Shown in pieces: positions 11,646 to 20,757 of a stretch of DNA of 64,000 nucleotides. Numbering within the stretch: position 1 is the stretch's first letter; the number at the start of each line of letters is the position of its first letter. Made by a program: the position numbers and the translations under genes. This DNA comes from Hoyosella sp. YIM 151337 (GTDB lineage Bacteria > Actinomycetota > Actinomycetes > Mycobacteriales > Mycobacteriaceae). The notes under the pieces were generated by a model, which saw only the letters and a list, made by a program, of their open reading frames with translations, was not told where the DNA came from and ran no database searches. The stretch spans positions 372,001 through 436,000 of the forward strand of contig NZ_JAPEIQ010000013.1 of NCBI RefSeq assembly GCF_026041215.1, given 5' to 3'.

Positions 11646-13022
11646 TTACGTGCCCCGGACGATCTTGCGGAGCTTCGCCACCCGCACGGAAAGGTCACGC
11701 TCATGGCCGTGACCAGCCGGATGGTAGTAGTCCACGCCCACCAGATCGTCAGGCGGATACTGCTGCCGCAGCACACCCTCGGCGACATCATGCGGGTACT
11801 TGTATCCGACCGCGTTGCCGAGCGATTGGGCGCCCGAGTAGTGGCCATCGCGCAGGTGCGCTGGTACCGGTCCGGCTTTGCCCGCAGCGACGTCGCGCAT
11901 GGCGGCGTTCAGCGCGGCAACCACGCCATTAGATTTGGGTGCGGTCGCAAGATGGATTGTCGCGTGCGCAAGTGTCAGCCCCGCCTCTGGCATCCCGATG
12001 AGCTGGACGGCTTGTGCCGCAGCTGTTGCTGTCTGCAGTGCCGTGGAATCGGCCATGCCGACGTCCTCGCTGGCATGAATCACAAGCCGTCGGGCGATGA
12101 ACCGCGGGTCTTCGCCCGCGGTGATCATCCGCGCAAGGTAGTGCAGCGCCGCGTCTACGTCGGAACCGCGGATCGACTTGATGAACGCGCTGATCACGTC
12201 GTAGTGCTGATCACCGTCCCGGTCATAGCGAACGGCTGCTTTGTCTACCGATGACTCCACGGTGGCGAGGTCGACGTCGGCGGGCTGGGCGTCTGGTGAC
12301 GCGCCGGCCAGCGCCGATTCGGCAGCGGCCTCGAGCGCGGTGAGGGCACGTCGCGCGTCCCCAGCCGACAGCGCTATCAGATGTGCACGCGCGTCAGTCG
12401 TCAGGCGCACGGTGTCAGCGAGGCCGCGCTCGTCGGTGACCGCACGATCGATCAGCAGGCCGATCGCGGCCTCATCGAGCGGCTTCAACTGCAAGATCAG
12501 TGAGCGAGATAAGAGCGGTGCGACAACCGAGAAGGACGGGTTTTCGGTGGTCGCTGCGACCAGCAGCACCGTGCGGTTCTCGACCGCGGCCAAAAGCGCA
12601 TCCTGCTGGGTCCGGGAAAAGCGATGCACTTCGTCGATGAAAAGCACCGTTTGCTGGCCATTCAGGAGACGCCGCCGCGCGAGATCGATGACGCCGCGGA
12701 CGTCTTTCACGCCCGCAGACAGTGCCGACAGCGCCTCGAAACGGCGGCCCGTCGCCTGCGATATCAGCGAGGCCATCGTTGTCTTGCCGGTGCCGGGCGG
12801 GCCATACAGGATCACTGACGCCGCGCCAGAGCCCTCGACCAGGCGGCGCAGCGGCGAGGCTGGGCCAAGCAGGTGTGCCTGCCCCACGACTTCCTCGAGG
12901 GACTCGGGTCGCATTCGTACCGCAAGCGGGCGCAATTCGGTGCGCCCCACTCCCGCGGCACGCGGCTGGCGCTGCTCGTCGGCAGCTGTGCTGAACAGCC
13001 CGTCTTCAAGCTCTTCGCTCAC
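11646..13022 (-). CDS. rarA: Replication-associated recombination protein A (MgsA/RarA AAA ATPase)
   Basis: 458 residues. The Walker A motif GPPGTGKT is at residues 74-81, Walker B reads [10 protein letters not shown], and sensor 1 lies in ATTENPSF. The C-terminal half contains the MgsA tetramerisation region ([15 protein letters not shown], then [12 protein letters not shown] and KYPHD). The family acts at stalled replication forks with SSB. It begins at GTG 13022, divergent from the phosphatase gene at 13102, leaving about 80 bases for two promoters. A gene of this family follows alaS in M. tuberculosis too (Rv2559c). Confidence 0.94.
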   Translation of the reverse strand: MSEELEDGLFSTAADEQRQPRAAGVGRTELRPLAVRMRPESLEEVVGQAHLLGPASPLRRLVEGSGAASVILYGPPGTGKTTMASLISQATGRRFEALSALSAGVKDVRGVIDLARRRLLNGQQTVLFIDEVHRFSRTQQDALLAAVENRTVLLVAATTENPSFSVVAPLLSRSLILQLKPLDEAAIGLLIDRAVTDERGLADTVRLTTDARAHLIALSAGDARRALTALEAAAESALAGASPDAQPADVDLATVESSVDKAAVRYDRDGDQHYDVISAFIKSIRGSDVDAALHYLARMITAGEDPRFIARRLVIHASEDVGMADSTALQTATAAAQAVQLIGMPEAGLTLAHATIHLATAPKSNGVVAALNAAMRDVAAGKAGPVPAHLRDGHYSGAQSLGNAVGYKYPHDVAEGVLRQQYPPDDLVGVDYYHPAGHGHERDLSVRVAKLRKIVRGT

Positions 13023-13101
13023 CTGTGCGAGGTTACCCGAGCTCGCACGTCAGCCAAACTTTTGGTGAATCCGCCCGCTTCGGTGCGCACGTCTTCGTGA
13101 C

Positions 13102-14778
13102 ATGGTGTGTGATAAACGAATGGTGATCTCACGCCGAGCGCTGCTGCGCTCTGCAGCAGCGCTTTCTGGCGCCAGCGCTGTCGCTGTGACCTACCCGCAT
13201 GGGGCCTTCGCGCAACCAGGGCCTGTGTTTCGCCACGGTGTCGCATCCGGGGACCCGCTACCTGATCGGGTGGTCATCTGGACGCGGATCACGCCCGTCC
13301 CCGAGGCAGCGCCGGGGTCCGGGATCGGCCCCCCAGTGAGCGTACGCTGGGAGCTCGCGCGCGATCCGGCGTTCACTCAGGTCGCCGCGCAGGGCACCGT
13401 CACAACCGGCCCGGAACGTGACCACACCGTGAAAGTCGATGTCAGCGGGCTTGCCCCCGCAAATAGGTACTTCTATCGCTTTCACGCTGGCGGCGAACTT
13501 GGCGGCACATCGGACACCGGAACAACCCGCACCGCTCCCGCGCCGGGGACGCCGGTGCCGCGGCTGCGCTTCGCAGTGGTGTCGTGCTCCAACTGGGAGG
13601 CCGGGTACTTTTCGGCGTACCGGCACCTCGCGGACCGGGGTGATCTCGACGCGGTTATCCATCTCGGCGACTACCTCTACGAATATGGCGTTGGCGAGTA
13701 CGGCGGCAAACATGGTTCGGTGCGCGCGCACCAGCCGTCGCATGACATCGTCACCCTTGCCGACTATCGCATCCGCCATGCGCAGTACAAGACCGATCCG
13801 GATCTCCAGAGACTGCACCGTGAGGTGCCGTGGATACCAATCTGGGACGACCACGAGTCAGCGAACGACTCGTGGCGCGGCGGGGCCGAGAATCACGATC
13901 CCGCCACGCAGGGTGATTGGGCGACCCGCTACCGCAGCGCCTTGCAGGCATACCTCGAATGGCTGCCGGTGCGTCCCGCGGGTGACAGGCTCTACCGGCG
14001 GCTGCAGTTCGGCGATCTCTGCGAACTATCGATGATCGACCTGCGCTCCTACCGGGATGAAACCCCGGGGGTCGCCGAGTGGCCAGCCGTTGACGCGCCG
14101 GGCCGGACGATCGCCGGAGCGGACCAGCTCTCGTGGCTTGTCACCGGACTCACAACTTCTCCCGCGCGGTGGCAGCTAGTCGGCAATCCGGTGATGATCG
14201 CTCCTCTCGTCGTGCCGCCACTCGAACCTGACACCACTGCGGCGATCACCGAGATGCTCGGTATCCCGCGCGGCGGCATTCCCATCAACACCGACCAGTG
14301 GGACGGGTATACGGCGGACCGGCGCCGCGTGATCGAGGCGATCACCGCGAACGGCCCGGCGAGCGTCGTGTTCCTGACCGGCGATATTCACTCGACCTGG
14401 GCCAACGAACTGCCAATCAATCCCGCGAACTATCCAGCCGGGGGTACGGCCGCCGTGGAGTTCGTTGTCCCTTCCGTGACATCGAAAAATATCGACGACA
14501 TTCTGCAAGTACCAGAGCGCACCGTCAGCCCCGCGGCTGAAGGCGCCATCCGTCAGGTCAACCAGCATGTACGCGACGTCGAACTCGACTCGCACGGCTA
14601 CGGCGTGTGCGAGGTAACCCCAGAACAAGTGCAGATGGATTGGTACTACGTAAGCCATGTCGCTGATCCGGGTGCGAGCGTGCGGCATGCGCTGTCGCGG
14701 CGTACGCGGCACGGCAGCGCCGTCGTTGAGCCCGCCGTCGTTCTGGATCCCGCCGCATATCAACCCGGAAGGCCGTGA
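13102..14778 (+). CDS. phoD: Alkaline phosphatase D family metallophosphoesterase, Tat-exported
   Basis: About 558 residues. A twin-arginine signal (SRRALLRSAAAL, ending near AFA|QP) directs export folded. A fibronectin-like PhoD N-domain follows (FRHGVASGDPLPDRVVIWTR), then the calcineurin-like catalytic domain. Metal-site motifs are VVSCSNWEAGYF, VIHLGDYLYEYG, WDDHESANDSW and FLTGDIHSTW. It probably hydrolyses phosphodiesters or phosphomonoesters outside the membrane. The start could be the ATG at 13102 or the in-frame ATG at 13120; neither has a clear Shine-Dalgarno. The stop overlaps the next gene as GTGA, so the two exported phosphatases form one operon. Confidence 0.92.
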   Translation: MVCDKRMVISRRALLRSAAALSGASAVAVTYPHGAFAQPGPVFRHGVASGDPLPDRVVIWTRITPVPEAAPGSGIGPPVSVRWELARDPAFTQVAAQGTVTTGPERDHTVKVDVSGLAPANRYFYRFHAGGELGGTSDTGTTRTAPAPGTPVPRLRFAVVSCSNWEAGYFSAYRHLADRGDLDAVIHLGDYLYEYGVGEYGGKHGSVRAHQPSHDIVTLADYRIRHAQYKTDPDLQRLHREVPWIPIWDDHESANDSWRGGAENHDPATQGDWATRYRSALQAYLEWLPVRPAGDRLYRRLQFGDLCELSMIDLRSYRDETPGVAEWPAVDAPGRTIAGADQLSWLVTGLTTSPARWQLVGNPVMIAPLVVPPLEPDTTAAITEMLGIPRGGIPINTDQWDGYTADRRRVIEAITANGPASVVFLTGDIHSTWANELPINPANYPAGGTAAVEFVVPSVTSKNIDDILQVPERTVSPAAEGAIRQVNQHVRDVELDSHGYGVCEVTPEQVQMDWYYVSHVADPGASVRHALSRRTRHGSAVVEPAVVLDPAAYQPGRP

Positions 14779-16076
14779 CGTACACTATGCCTGCTGCCGC
14801 ATCTCGCTCTTCCCCCGCCACAACGCGTGCCGGAGTCAGCCGCCGCACTTTGATCGCCGGCTCAGGTGCGCTCGCCGCTGGTGCGACACTCAGTCGCACT
14901 GCCGCTGCTTCACCGTCGGGCAGTCGCACAGCAATGTCGGTCCACGTCATCGTCGTCGACGGTCTCCGCGTCGACGAAGTGAACGCGGACCTGATGCCAG
15001 TGCTGGCACGGCTGTCCCGCGAGGGCGGCCGCTATGTCACCGCGAACGCGATACAGATCGCCGAGACGCTCCCCAACCACGCCGCGATGATGACGGGCGT
15101 CACGCCCGCGCGCAATGGTGTGCCGGCGAACAAAATCTACGACCGTGCCGAAGGCCGCTTCCGGTATCTCGACCGGCCTGATGACCTTTCCGCACCCACT
15201 GTGCTCGACATGGTTCGCACCGGGCTGGGTTTGACTACGGCCAGCATCATGTCGAAAGACTATCTTTATGGCCTGTTCAAGGGCCAAGCGTCGGCACACT
15301 GGTCGCCGGAGCCGCTGCTGCCGCTGACTGATCACGCGCCGGATCAGTTCACGATGGACGCACTGCTCGACGTCATGCGGGAACACAAGCCCCGGTTGAC
15401 GTTCACGAATCTCGGTGACGTGGATCGGGTCGGTCACATCGACGTCACCGGCACAGGTTTTCGCTACGCACGTACCGCGGCAGTGCGCAATACCGATGCA
15501 CAACTTGGCCGGTTCGTCACCTACTTGCACGAGGCGGGCGTATGGGAGTCAAGCGTTGTGATCGTCGTTGCGGACCACTCCATGGACTGGTCGGCGCCGC
15601 TGTCGCTCATCAGTCTGCAAGTCCCGTTTTCGCTTGATCCGCTGCTTCGCGATAACACGCGTATCTCCGACAACGGCGGCGCATCGCTGTTCTACTGGAC
15701 AGGCCCAGCACATCAGCGCGCTGATGCGGTCGCGCGCATGCGGGCAATCGCCGACGGCCACGCGGGCGTCGCCGCCACGTTTGACGCCACGGCCACAGAT
15801 CTCGGCGAACGTGCGGGTGACGTCGTTGCGTTCTGCCACCCGGGCTGGCGCTTCACGGATCCCACCGTGCTGTCGAATCCCATTCCGGGCAATCACGGAC
15901 ATGACGTCACATTGCCGATTCCGCTGATCGCAACCGGCGGCCATGCGGTGGTACCGCGCGGCGACACGTTCACTGCCCCCGTTACCACGATGGATGTGGC
16001 GCCGACTGTCGCCGCACTGTTCGGCCTCGGTGCGCCGGGCGGCGGATTTGACGGCCGGGTACTGCCCGGCTTCTAG
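14775..16076 (+). CDS. Alkaline phosphatase-superfamily / nucleotide pyrophosphatase-type phosphodiesterase, Tat-exported
   Basis: 433 residues with its own twin-arginine signal (VSRRTLIAGSGALAAG). The mature domain is of the type I phosphodiesterase/nucleotide pyrophosphatase kind. VIVVDGLRVDEV carries the first metal Asp, and ETLPNHAAMMTG carries the Thr in the nucleophile position. Further metal ligands lie in NLGDVDRVGHID, VVADHSMDW and GNHGHD. The substrate is unknown. It starts at a GTG overlapping the PhoD-family stop, so export and expression of the two enzymes are probably coupled. Its 3' end overlaps the convergent phosphotransferase-like gene by four bases. Confidence 0.88.
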   Translation: MTYTMPAAASRSSPATTRAGVSRRTLIAGSGALAAGATLSRTAAASPSGSRTAMSVHVIVVDGLRVDEVNADLMPVLARLSREGGRYVTANAIQIAETLPNHAAMMTGVTPARNGVPANKIYDRAEGRFRYLDRPDDLSAPTVLDMVRTGLGLTTASIMSKDYLYGLFKGQASAHWSPEPLLPLTDHAPDQFTMDALLDVMREHKPRLTFTNLGDVDRVGHIDVTGTGFRYARTAAVRNTDAQLGRFVTYLHEAGVWESSVVIVVADHSMDWSAPLSLISLQVPFSLDPLLRDNTRISDNGGASLFYWTGPAHQRADAVARMRAIADGHAGVAATFDATATDLGERAGDVVAFCHPGWRFTDPTVLSNPIPGNHGHDVTLPIPLIATGGHAVVPRGDTFTAPVTTMDVAPTVAALFGLGAPGGGFDGRVLPGF

Positions 16077-17212
16077 CCTGGGAAACCAGTGCGGCGGTTC
16101 AGGGCATCCATGACGCGATCGGCATGCTCGGCGATCGCATCAGCACCGATCTGATCAGCCGCAAGCGCCAGTCCCGCCCACCGTGACGCCAGTGCCTGCG
16201 CGGGCGGAACGGCAAGTGCATGGTCGCGCTCGATGGCGCGTCGCGCATAGTTATCTGGCAGGTGCCATGCCGTGGAAAGCCACACCCACAGCATGCGTGC
16301 GTCAAGCAATCGCGGATAGAGCACGTCGTCGTCTAGCAATTGCGGCCACAAACCGGCAATCTCAGCGCGCCACGCCTCGACCATGGCGTCCGACTGTTCC
16401 ACGGTGAGGCCCAAATCGCACAAACATTGTGGGAAGGACACCAGCATGCAGCCCAAATCGAGCGTCGCATCCCGGAAGCCGCCCCATTCGTAGTCGAGGA
16501 ACTTCACTCCGTCTGTGTTGACAACGATGTTGTCGGGGCACAGGTCCGCCGGTGTGAAGGCACGGAACGAACCGCGAGCGAACATCTGAGATGCAGACTC
16601 AACCGCGGACAAGACTTCGGGTGGTGTACTGACGCCAAGTTCGTCGCTGAGCAGTGCGGGCACCGATGGTAGCGCCGCACTCATGTCGTCCGTGTTCGCC
16701 TGCGGTGACAGCGTGCCGCGCGCGCGCCGAAGCAGCGCGCCGAAATCGTCCGCGCGGCCTGCGGTGACCGCATGCATGCGTCCGAGTGACTGGGCCAGCG
16801 CCATCAGCAGGTGCGTAGCCGACGCAGGGTTCTCCCCTGTCAGCAGCACTCCAAGCGTCCGCGCGTCACCGAGGTCGGACAGAATAAGCAGTCGCTGGCT
16901 GAGATCGTGGGCAAGAAGTTCCGGCCCCGGGCGCTGCCCGCGCGCAAGGGAATTCGCGAACTGGTAAGACACGGCCTCCCGGATGAAGCCTTCCACACCG
17001 CTTTCGTGTGAGTCCCACATTTGCTTGACGATGAGGGTCCGGGGCAACCGGATCGGGCTTTCAGCGACGCGCACGCGAAGAACGACTGCTTGACCGCTTC
17101 CCCCCAAGTCCTCCGGGTCGGTGAGAAGGACGTTCACGCCGTAACGCTTCGCCAGAACGCTCTGGGCAGCAGCCACGACGGCCGTCGCTGGATTAGTTAT
17201 TAGTGCGGTCAT
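16073..17212 (-). CDS. Aminoglycoside phosphotransferase-fold protein (degenerate catalytic loop)
   Basis: 379 residues with the layout of the APH/choline-kinase family. A probable ATP-binding Lys is K63 (IVKQMW), with E79 in the following helix. The Brenner-type loop reads TPADLCPDN: D223 and N228 are kept, but the usual His-Gly before the Asp is Pro-Ala. The metal-binding Asp D240 is in KFLDYEWGG. The family phosphorylates small hydroxylated substrates; here the substrate is unknown and the altered loop could mean changed or lost activity. It is transcribed away from the transglutaminase pair with a 79-base gap and converges on the phosphatase operon. Confidence 0.72.
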   Translation of the reverse strand: MTALITNPATAVVAAAQSVLAKRYGVNVLLTDPEDLGGSGQAVVLRVRVAESPIRLPRTLIVKQMWDSHESGVEGFIREAVSYQFANSLARGQRPGPELLAHDLSQRLLILSDLGDARTLGVLLTGENPASATHLLMALAQSLGRMHAVTAGRADDFGALLRRARGTLSPQANTDDMSAALPSVPALLSDELGVSTPPEVLSAVESASQMFARGSFRAFTPADLCPDNIVVNTDGVKFLDYEWGGFRDATLDLGCMLVSFPQCLCDLGLTVEQSDAMVEAWRAEIAGLWPQLLDDDVLYPRLLDARMLWVWLSTAWHLPDNYARRAIERDHALAVPPAQALASRWAGLALAADQIGADAIAEHADRVMDALNRRTGFPG

Positions 17213-17291
17213 CGCCTACCAGGCTACCTGTTTTTTTCCCGGCATTTCCGTCACCTCAGTGGGCTCTCAGGAACTTCTCGAAGTCACGTCT

Positions 17292-18206
17292 TCACGGAAC
17301 CGAAGCAATGGGTACGGTCTCCTCATTCGCCGTCGGGGCGACATCCACCGATACCGACATGGAGCTGGTTTTCGCGCGCGTGTAAATGATCCCGCGCAGC
17401 GGTGACACATCAACGAAATCGCGTCCCCGCGCGACCGTCACATACCGCTCATCGGCGAACTGGTCGTTAGTCGGATCAAACGCCAGCCAGGTCCCGCCAG
17501 GCAGCCACACCGCAGCCCACGCATGCGTCGCATCCGCACCGACCATGCGCTCTTTTCCAGGCGGCGGCGTCGTTGCCAGATAGCCCGAAACATAACTCGC
17601 TGCGAGGCCTTGCGAACGCAAACACGCGATCGCGACCCGCGCAAAGTCCTGACACACGCCCGCGCGGCGATTCATCACTTCAGCGACACGTGTCGACACC
17701 GTCGTAGAGCCGGAGTGGTACGTGAAGTCGGTGTAGATCCGATGCGTGAGATCCCACACGGCGTCGCCGAGCGGACGCCCGGGTGTGAATGTCTCCGCGG
17801 CGTACTCCGAGACTAGCTCGCCGATCTCCGGGGGGTCATTGTCGAGACGGAACTCAACTGCGCGCGCAGCGGCTTTGCCCACCGGCCGAGATAGTTCCCA
17901 CGGCGCACCCGCGGGGCCGATGGTCAGGTGGTCGGCGGCCGGTGCGTCCACTTCCACCCGGGAACGGCCCGTAACAACCAGTTCCGTGTGACCGGAAGTG
18001 ACATGAAAATAGAACCCTGTATTGCCGTAGACATCCTTCATGAACGACCGGTCTGACGGTTCAGGTGCCACTGTGACCGTGTGGTCAAGGAGTCGCTGTT
18101 CGGGGAGTTCCAGCGGGGTCAGGTAACCACGCCCGTAGGACGACGTAACCTGCTCGGGATACGTGTAAGTGGTGATGTGGGTGACGTCGTACAACCGGGT
18201 GCTCAC
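17292..18206 (-). CDS. Transglutaminase-like cysteine protein
   Basis: 304 residues. The N-terminal bacterial transglutaminase beta domain (YDVTHITTYTYPEQV) is followed by the catalytic core. The Cys-His-Asp triad is readable as C185 (RRAGVCQDFA), H229 (DATHAW) and D244 (AFDPTND). No signal peptide is seen, so it is probably cytoplasmic. It starts at a GTG that overlaps the stop of the upstream ATP-grasp/alpha-E gene (GTGA). This three-domain association is widespread in bacteria and occurs in M. tuberculosis (Rv2566-Rv2569c region), but no reaction has been firmly assigned. A role in making or breaking amide bonds of a small peptide is an inference. Confidence 0.88.
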   Translation of the reverse strand: MSTRLYDVTHITTYTYPEQVTSSYGRGYLTPLELPEQRLLDHTVTVAPEPSDRSFMKDVYGNTGFYFHVTSGHTELVVTGRSRVEVDAPAADHLTIGPAGAPWELSRPVGKAAARAVEFRLDNDPPEIGELVSEYAAETFTPGRPLGDAVWDLTHRIYTDFTYHSGSTTVSTRVAEVMNRRAGVCQDFARVAIACLRSQGLAASYVSGYLATTPPPGKERMVGADATHAWAAVWLPGGTWLAFDPTNDQFADERYVTVARGRDFVDVSPLRGIIYTRAKTSSMSVSVDVAPTANEETVPIASVP

Positions 18207-20731
18207 ACCGTCACCCCGCTCGGCGAGTCCCTGATCTCAGACGAGCCCCAGAGCGGCTGCATGTCCACGGGGGGTGCCAGCAAACTGGAGAGCACAATGT
18301 GCGACAGCTCTTCAAGCCCACTGCCGAGCTCCTGCATGAGCGACCGAAGCGCCGCTCTAGTGTCATTCTCGTCGGCTGCTTCCAGGGCCGCTGGTTCAGC
18401 TCGGCGAACATGCGTAACGAGGTCGGTTAACAACCGGGTGACGCGGACGGGCACAGCTTCTTCGGGCAAGCCCGCAAAGTCGTCGCGGAGCCGCTCTAGC
18501 TGATACAGCAGCGCACGCGGATTCGCGCCGTCAAATACCAGAAGCTCGGTCATGGGCGCGACGCGCACCACGCCGTGCTGTCGGCGGCGATACATCACCG
18601 ACGACTCGCACGCGAGCAGCACCGACTCGATAACAGCTTGCTCCGACGGAGCAGGCAGCCGCGTCACAAGGGACGCTTGTATCAAGCGCGTCAATTGCAG
18701 GCCGCGCTCAATGCGACGGCCAATGTCCATCAGGTACCAGCCAGGATCGCGCACCAGTGATTCGGCACCCAGTCCGGCAAGCGCGAGCATGCCATGCAGC
18801 ACCGCGGTATGCGCGGACGCCATAACCACCGGGTCTTCGGTTTCGTCCTCGGTGTATTCGCTGATCGCTTCGCGCACGCCTGTCAGCACCATCCAGGTAT
18901 CGACCGATAACTGGTCGCGCACACCCCGTGCCGCTGACTCGAGTCGGCGCACCGCATACGCAAGCGAACCGACACGGTCGGGATCGCCTGTCAGCGAACT
19001 CATTTCGGCAAGCGCCGCCGCGGCAGCCCCATCACCGGGTGACTTCGCGCCGTCCGCTGTCACGGGATCGCCGTCTGCCGCCGAACCCGCGACCGCGCTC
19101 AGCGCAGTGATCAGCACAGTGAGTGAGCGACTGCCCGGCAGCCACGGCCGAAAGCGGTAGTCCTGGTAACGTTCGCGAACCGCACCCAGCAAGCGCGCCA
19201 TGTCCTCAGCCTGCTCCGCGTGGCGGCCTAGCCAGTAGAGGTCACTGAGCACACGGGGCGAACTCACCCCCTCCCAAGGCAAGCCGTGCTGGGCCGCCGT
19301 GAGTGCGAGTGCGGCGTCGGTCTCGACGCCCGCAGGCGCGACGTGAGCCCCCTCCGCCGGCTTTTCTGCCTGCACCCAGATGTCTTTGGCCGCCCCGATC
19401 CCGGGCACCGTTACGCCTGCTGACGACTCGATCGGAACATGGGCGAAACCGCCCGCCATCGCGGTGAACCCAGCGCGCTGGGCCACAGAGAACAAACGCA
19501 TCGTCACAGGTGCCGTGGCAATCCCTCCAGTTGCACTGACGACCGGTTCCCGCGCCAGTTCCGGTCGGGCCTGGGCGCACCATTGCCAGGATTCAGCCTC
19601 AACCCTTGCCAGCAACTCGTCCCGCTGTGCCCGGCTCAGGTCGGCACCGGTGTATACCTCACCGGTTCGTATGTTTTCGGCAACGACATCGCTCAACCGC
19701 TCGCGGAAGACGGTGATTCCTTCGCGGCTGCCCGCCCACCATCCCGGTACCGCTGGCAGTATCAGGTCCTCGTCAAGCAAGACCCGCGCGATCTCGGGGA
19801 GGTACGAACTGAGCGCAAAGCTTTCGACGACGCCACAACCCACCGGATTCACCACGGTCACGGCGCCGCGGCGCGCCATCTCGGTGAGCCCGGCCACGCC
19901 GGTGCGCGCAGCCGATCGCTGATCGAGCGGATCCGTAGCGGGCGCGTCGACGAACCGGACCACCACATCGATCGGCAACCGCTTGCCTAGGGCCCGCATC
20001 CACAATCTGCCCTCACGGACAGTCAGATCCGAGCTTTCGACGAGCGGGTAACCCAGCACTGACGCCAGGAAAGCGTGGTCGAACGACGCCGCGCTTTCCG
20101 GCCCTGGGCTGAGGATCGCCACCAGCGGATCAGAAATGTGTCCAGGCGCGACGGATGCGAGCGCTACGCGCATGACCTGCACGAACGACGCGAGGGGGCG
20201 CGGCATTGACCGCTGGTACAGCTGCGGCATCGCGCGTGCGAGGACTTTGCGGTCCGCGAGCGCATATCCCACTCCCACCGGGGCTTGTGCCCGGTCAGCG
20301 GCGACGGCGAACTCACCTCCTTCGAGGGTCACTACGTCGGCGGCGTACAGAAACAGCGAGGGTGTACCCGAGCCACTGCCCGCCGAAATAACGGGGTGGG
20401 CGGCACGAAGATACCCGCGGTGGCCGTACACAAGTTCCGGCGGCACCAATCCTTCGCTGATCACGCGTTGCTCGCCGTAGATATCTGACAGCAGCGCATC
20501 GAGGATCCGCGCGCGCTGCGCGAGCGCGGTTTCCAGATGGCGCCACCGTGCCGGGTCCAGCGCTACCGGGATCGGGTCGAGATTCCAGGACGTGCCTTCA
20601 TCAGCGAAAGTGATTCCGTCATTCGCGACGAGCCGCCGAACGCGGCTGCGCAGGCGGCGCAGGCCGTCGCCGCCAAGCGCGAGAATCGAGTCAGCCTCGT
20701 TCAAATCGCCCGCCGGGGTCGCCTCATTCAT
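18203..20731 (-). CDS. Circularly permuted type 2 ATP-grasp protein fused to alpha-E domain
   Basis: 842 residues. The N-terminal 460 or so match the circularly permuted ATP-grasp family (former DUF404/DUF407), with LVPPELVYGHRGYLRA, GVGYALADRKVLARAMP and VTVVNPVGCGVVES. The C-terminal 350 form the helical alpha-E domain (former DUF403), opening with LSDLYWLGRHAEQAEDMARLL and with a second such helix pair at GWYLMDIGRRIERGLQL. In many bacteria these are two genes; the fused form resembles mycobacterial Rv2567. ATP-grasp folds usually ligate carboxylates to amines, so a peptide ligase partner for the coupled transglutaminase is plausible but unproven. Confidence 0.88.
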   Translation of the reverse strand: MNEATPAGDLNEADSILALGGDGLRRLRSRVRRLVANDGITFADEGTSWNLDPIPVALDPARWRHLETALAQRARILDALLSDIYGEQRVISEGLVPPELVYGHRGYLRAAHPVISAGSGSGTPSLFLYAADVVTLEGGEFAVAADRAQAPVGVGYALADRKVLARAMPQLYQRSMPRPLASFVQVMRVALASVAPGHISDPLVAILSPGPESAASFDHAFLASVLGYPLVESSDLTVREGRLWMRALGKRLPIDVVVRFVDAPATDPLDQRSAARTGVAGLTEMARRGAVTVVNPVGCGVVESFALSSYLPEIARVLLDEDLILPAVPGWWAGSREGITVFRERLSDVVAENIRTGEVYTGADLSRAQRDELLARVEAESWQWCAQARPELAREPVVSATGGIATAPVTMRLFSVAQRAGFTAMAGGFAHVPIESSAGVTVPGIGAAKDIWVQAEKPAEGAHVAPAGVETDAALALTAAQHGLPWEGVSSPRVLSDLYWLGRHAEQAEDMARLLGAVRERYQDYRFRPWLPGSRSLTVLITALSAVAGSAADGDPVTADGAKSPGDGAAAAALAEMSSLTGDPDRVGSLAYAVRRLESAARGVRDQLSVDTWMVLTGVREAISEYTEDETEDPVVMASAHTAVLHGMLALAGLGAESLVRDPGWYLMDIGRRIERGLQLTRLIQASLVTRLPAPSEQAVIESVLLACESSVMYRRRQHGVVRVAPMTELLVFDGANPRALLYQLERLRDDFAGLPEEAVPVRVTRLLTDLVTHVRRAEPAALEAADENDTRAALRSLMQELGSGLEELSHIVLSSLLAPPVDMQPLWGSSEIRDSPSGVTV

Positions 20732-20757
20732 CGCAGCTGTGTCACTTCCCGGCTCAG

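Noticed and set aside
8903-11932. Two long plus-strand open frames (488 and 415 codons) opposite alaS
   Set aside because: They are antisense to a gene with clear class II synthetase motifs and encode Arg/Asp/His-rich products with no family features. High GC lengthens such frames.
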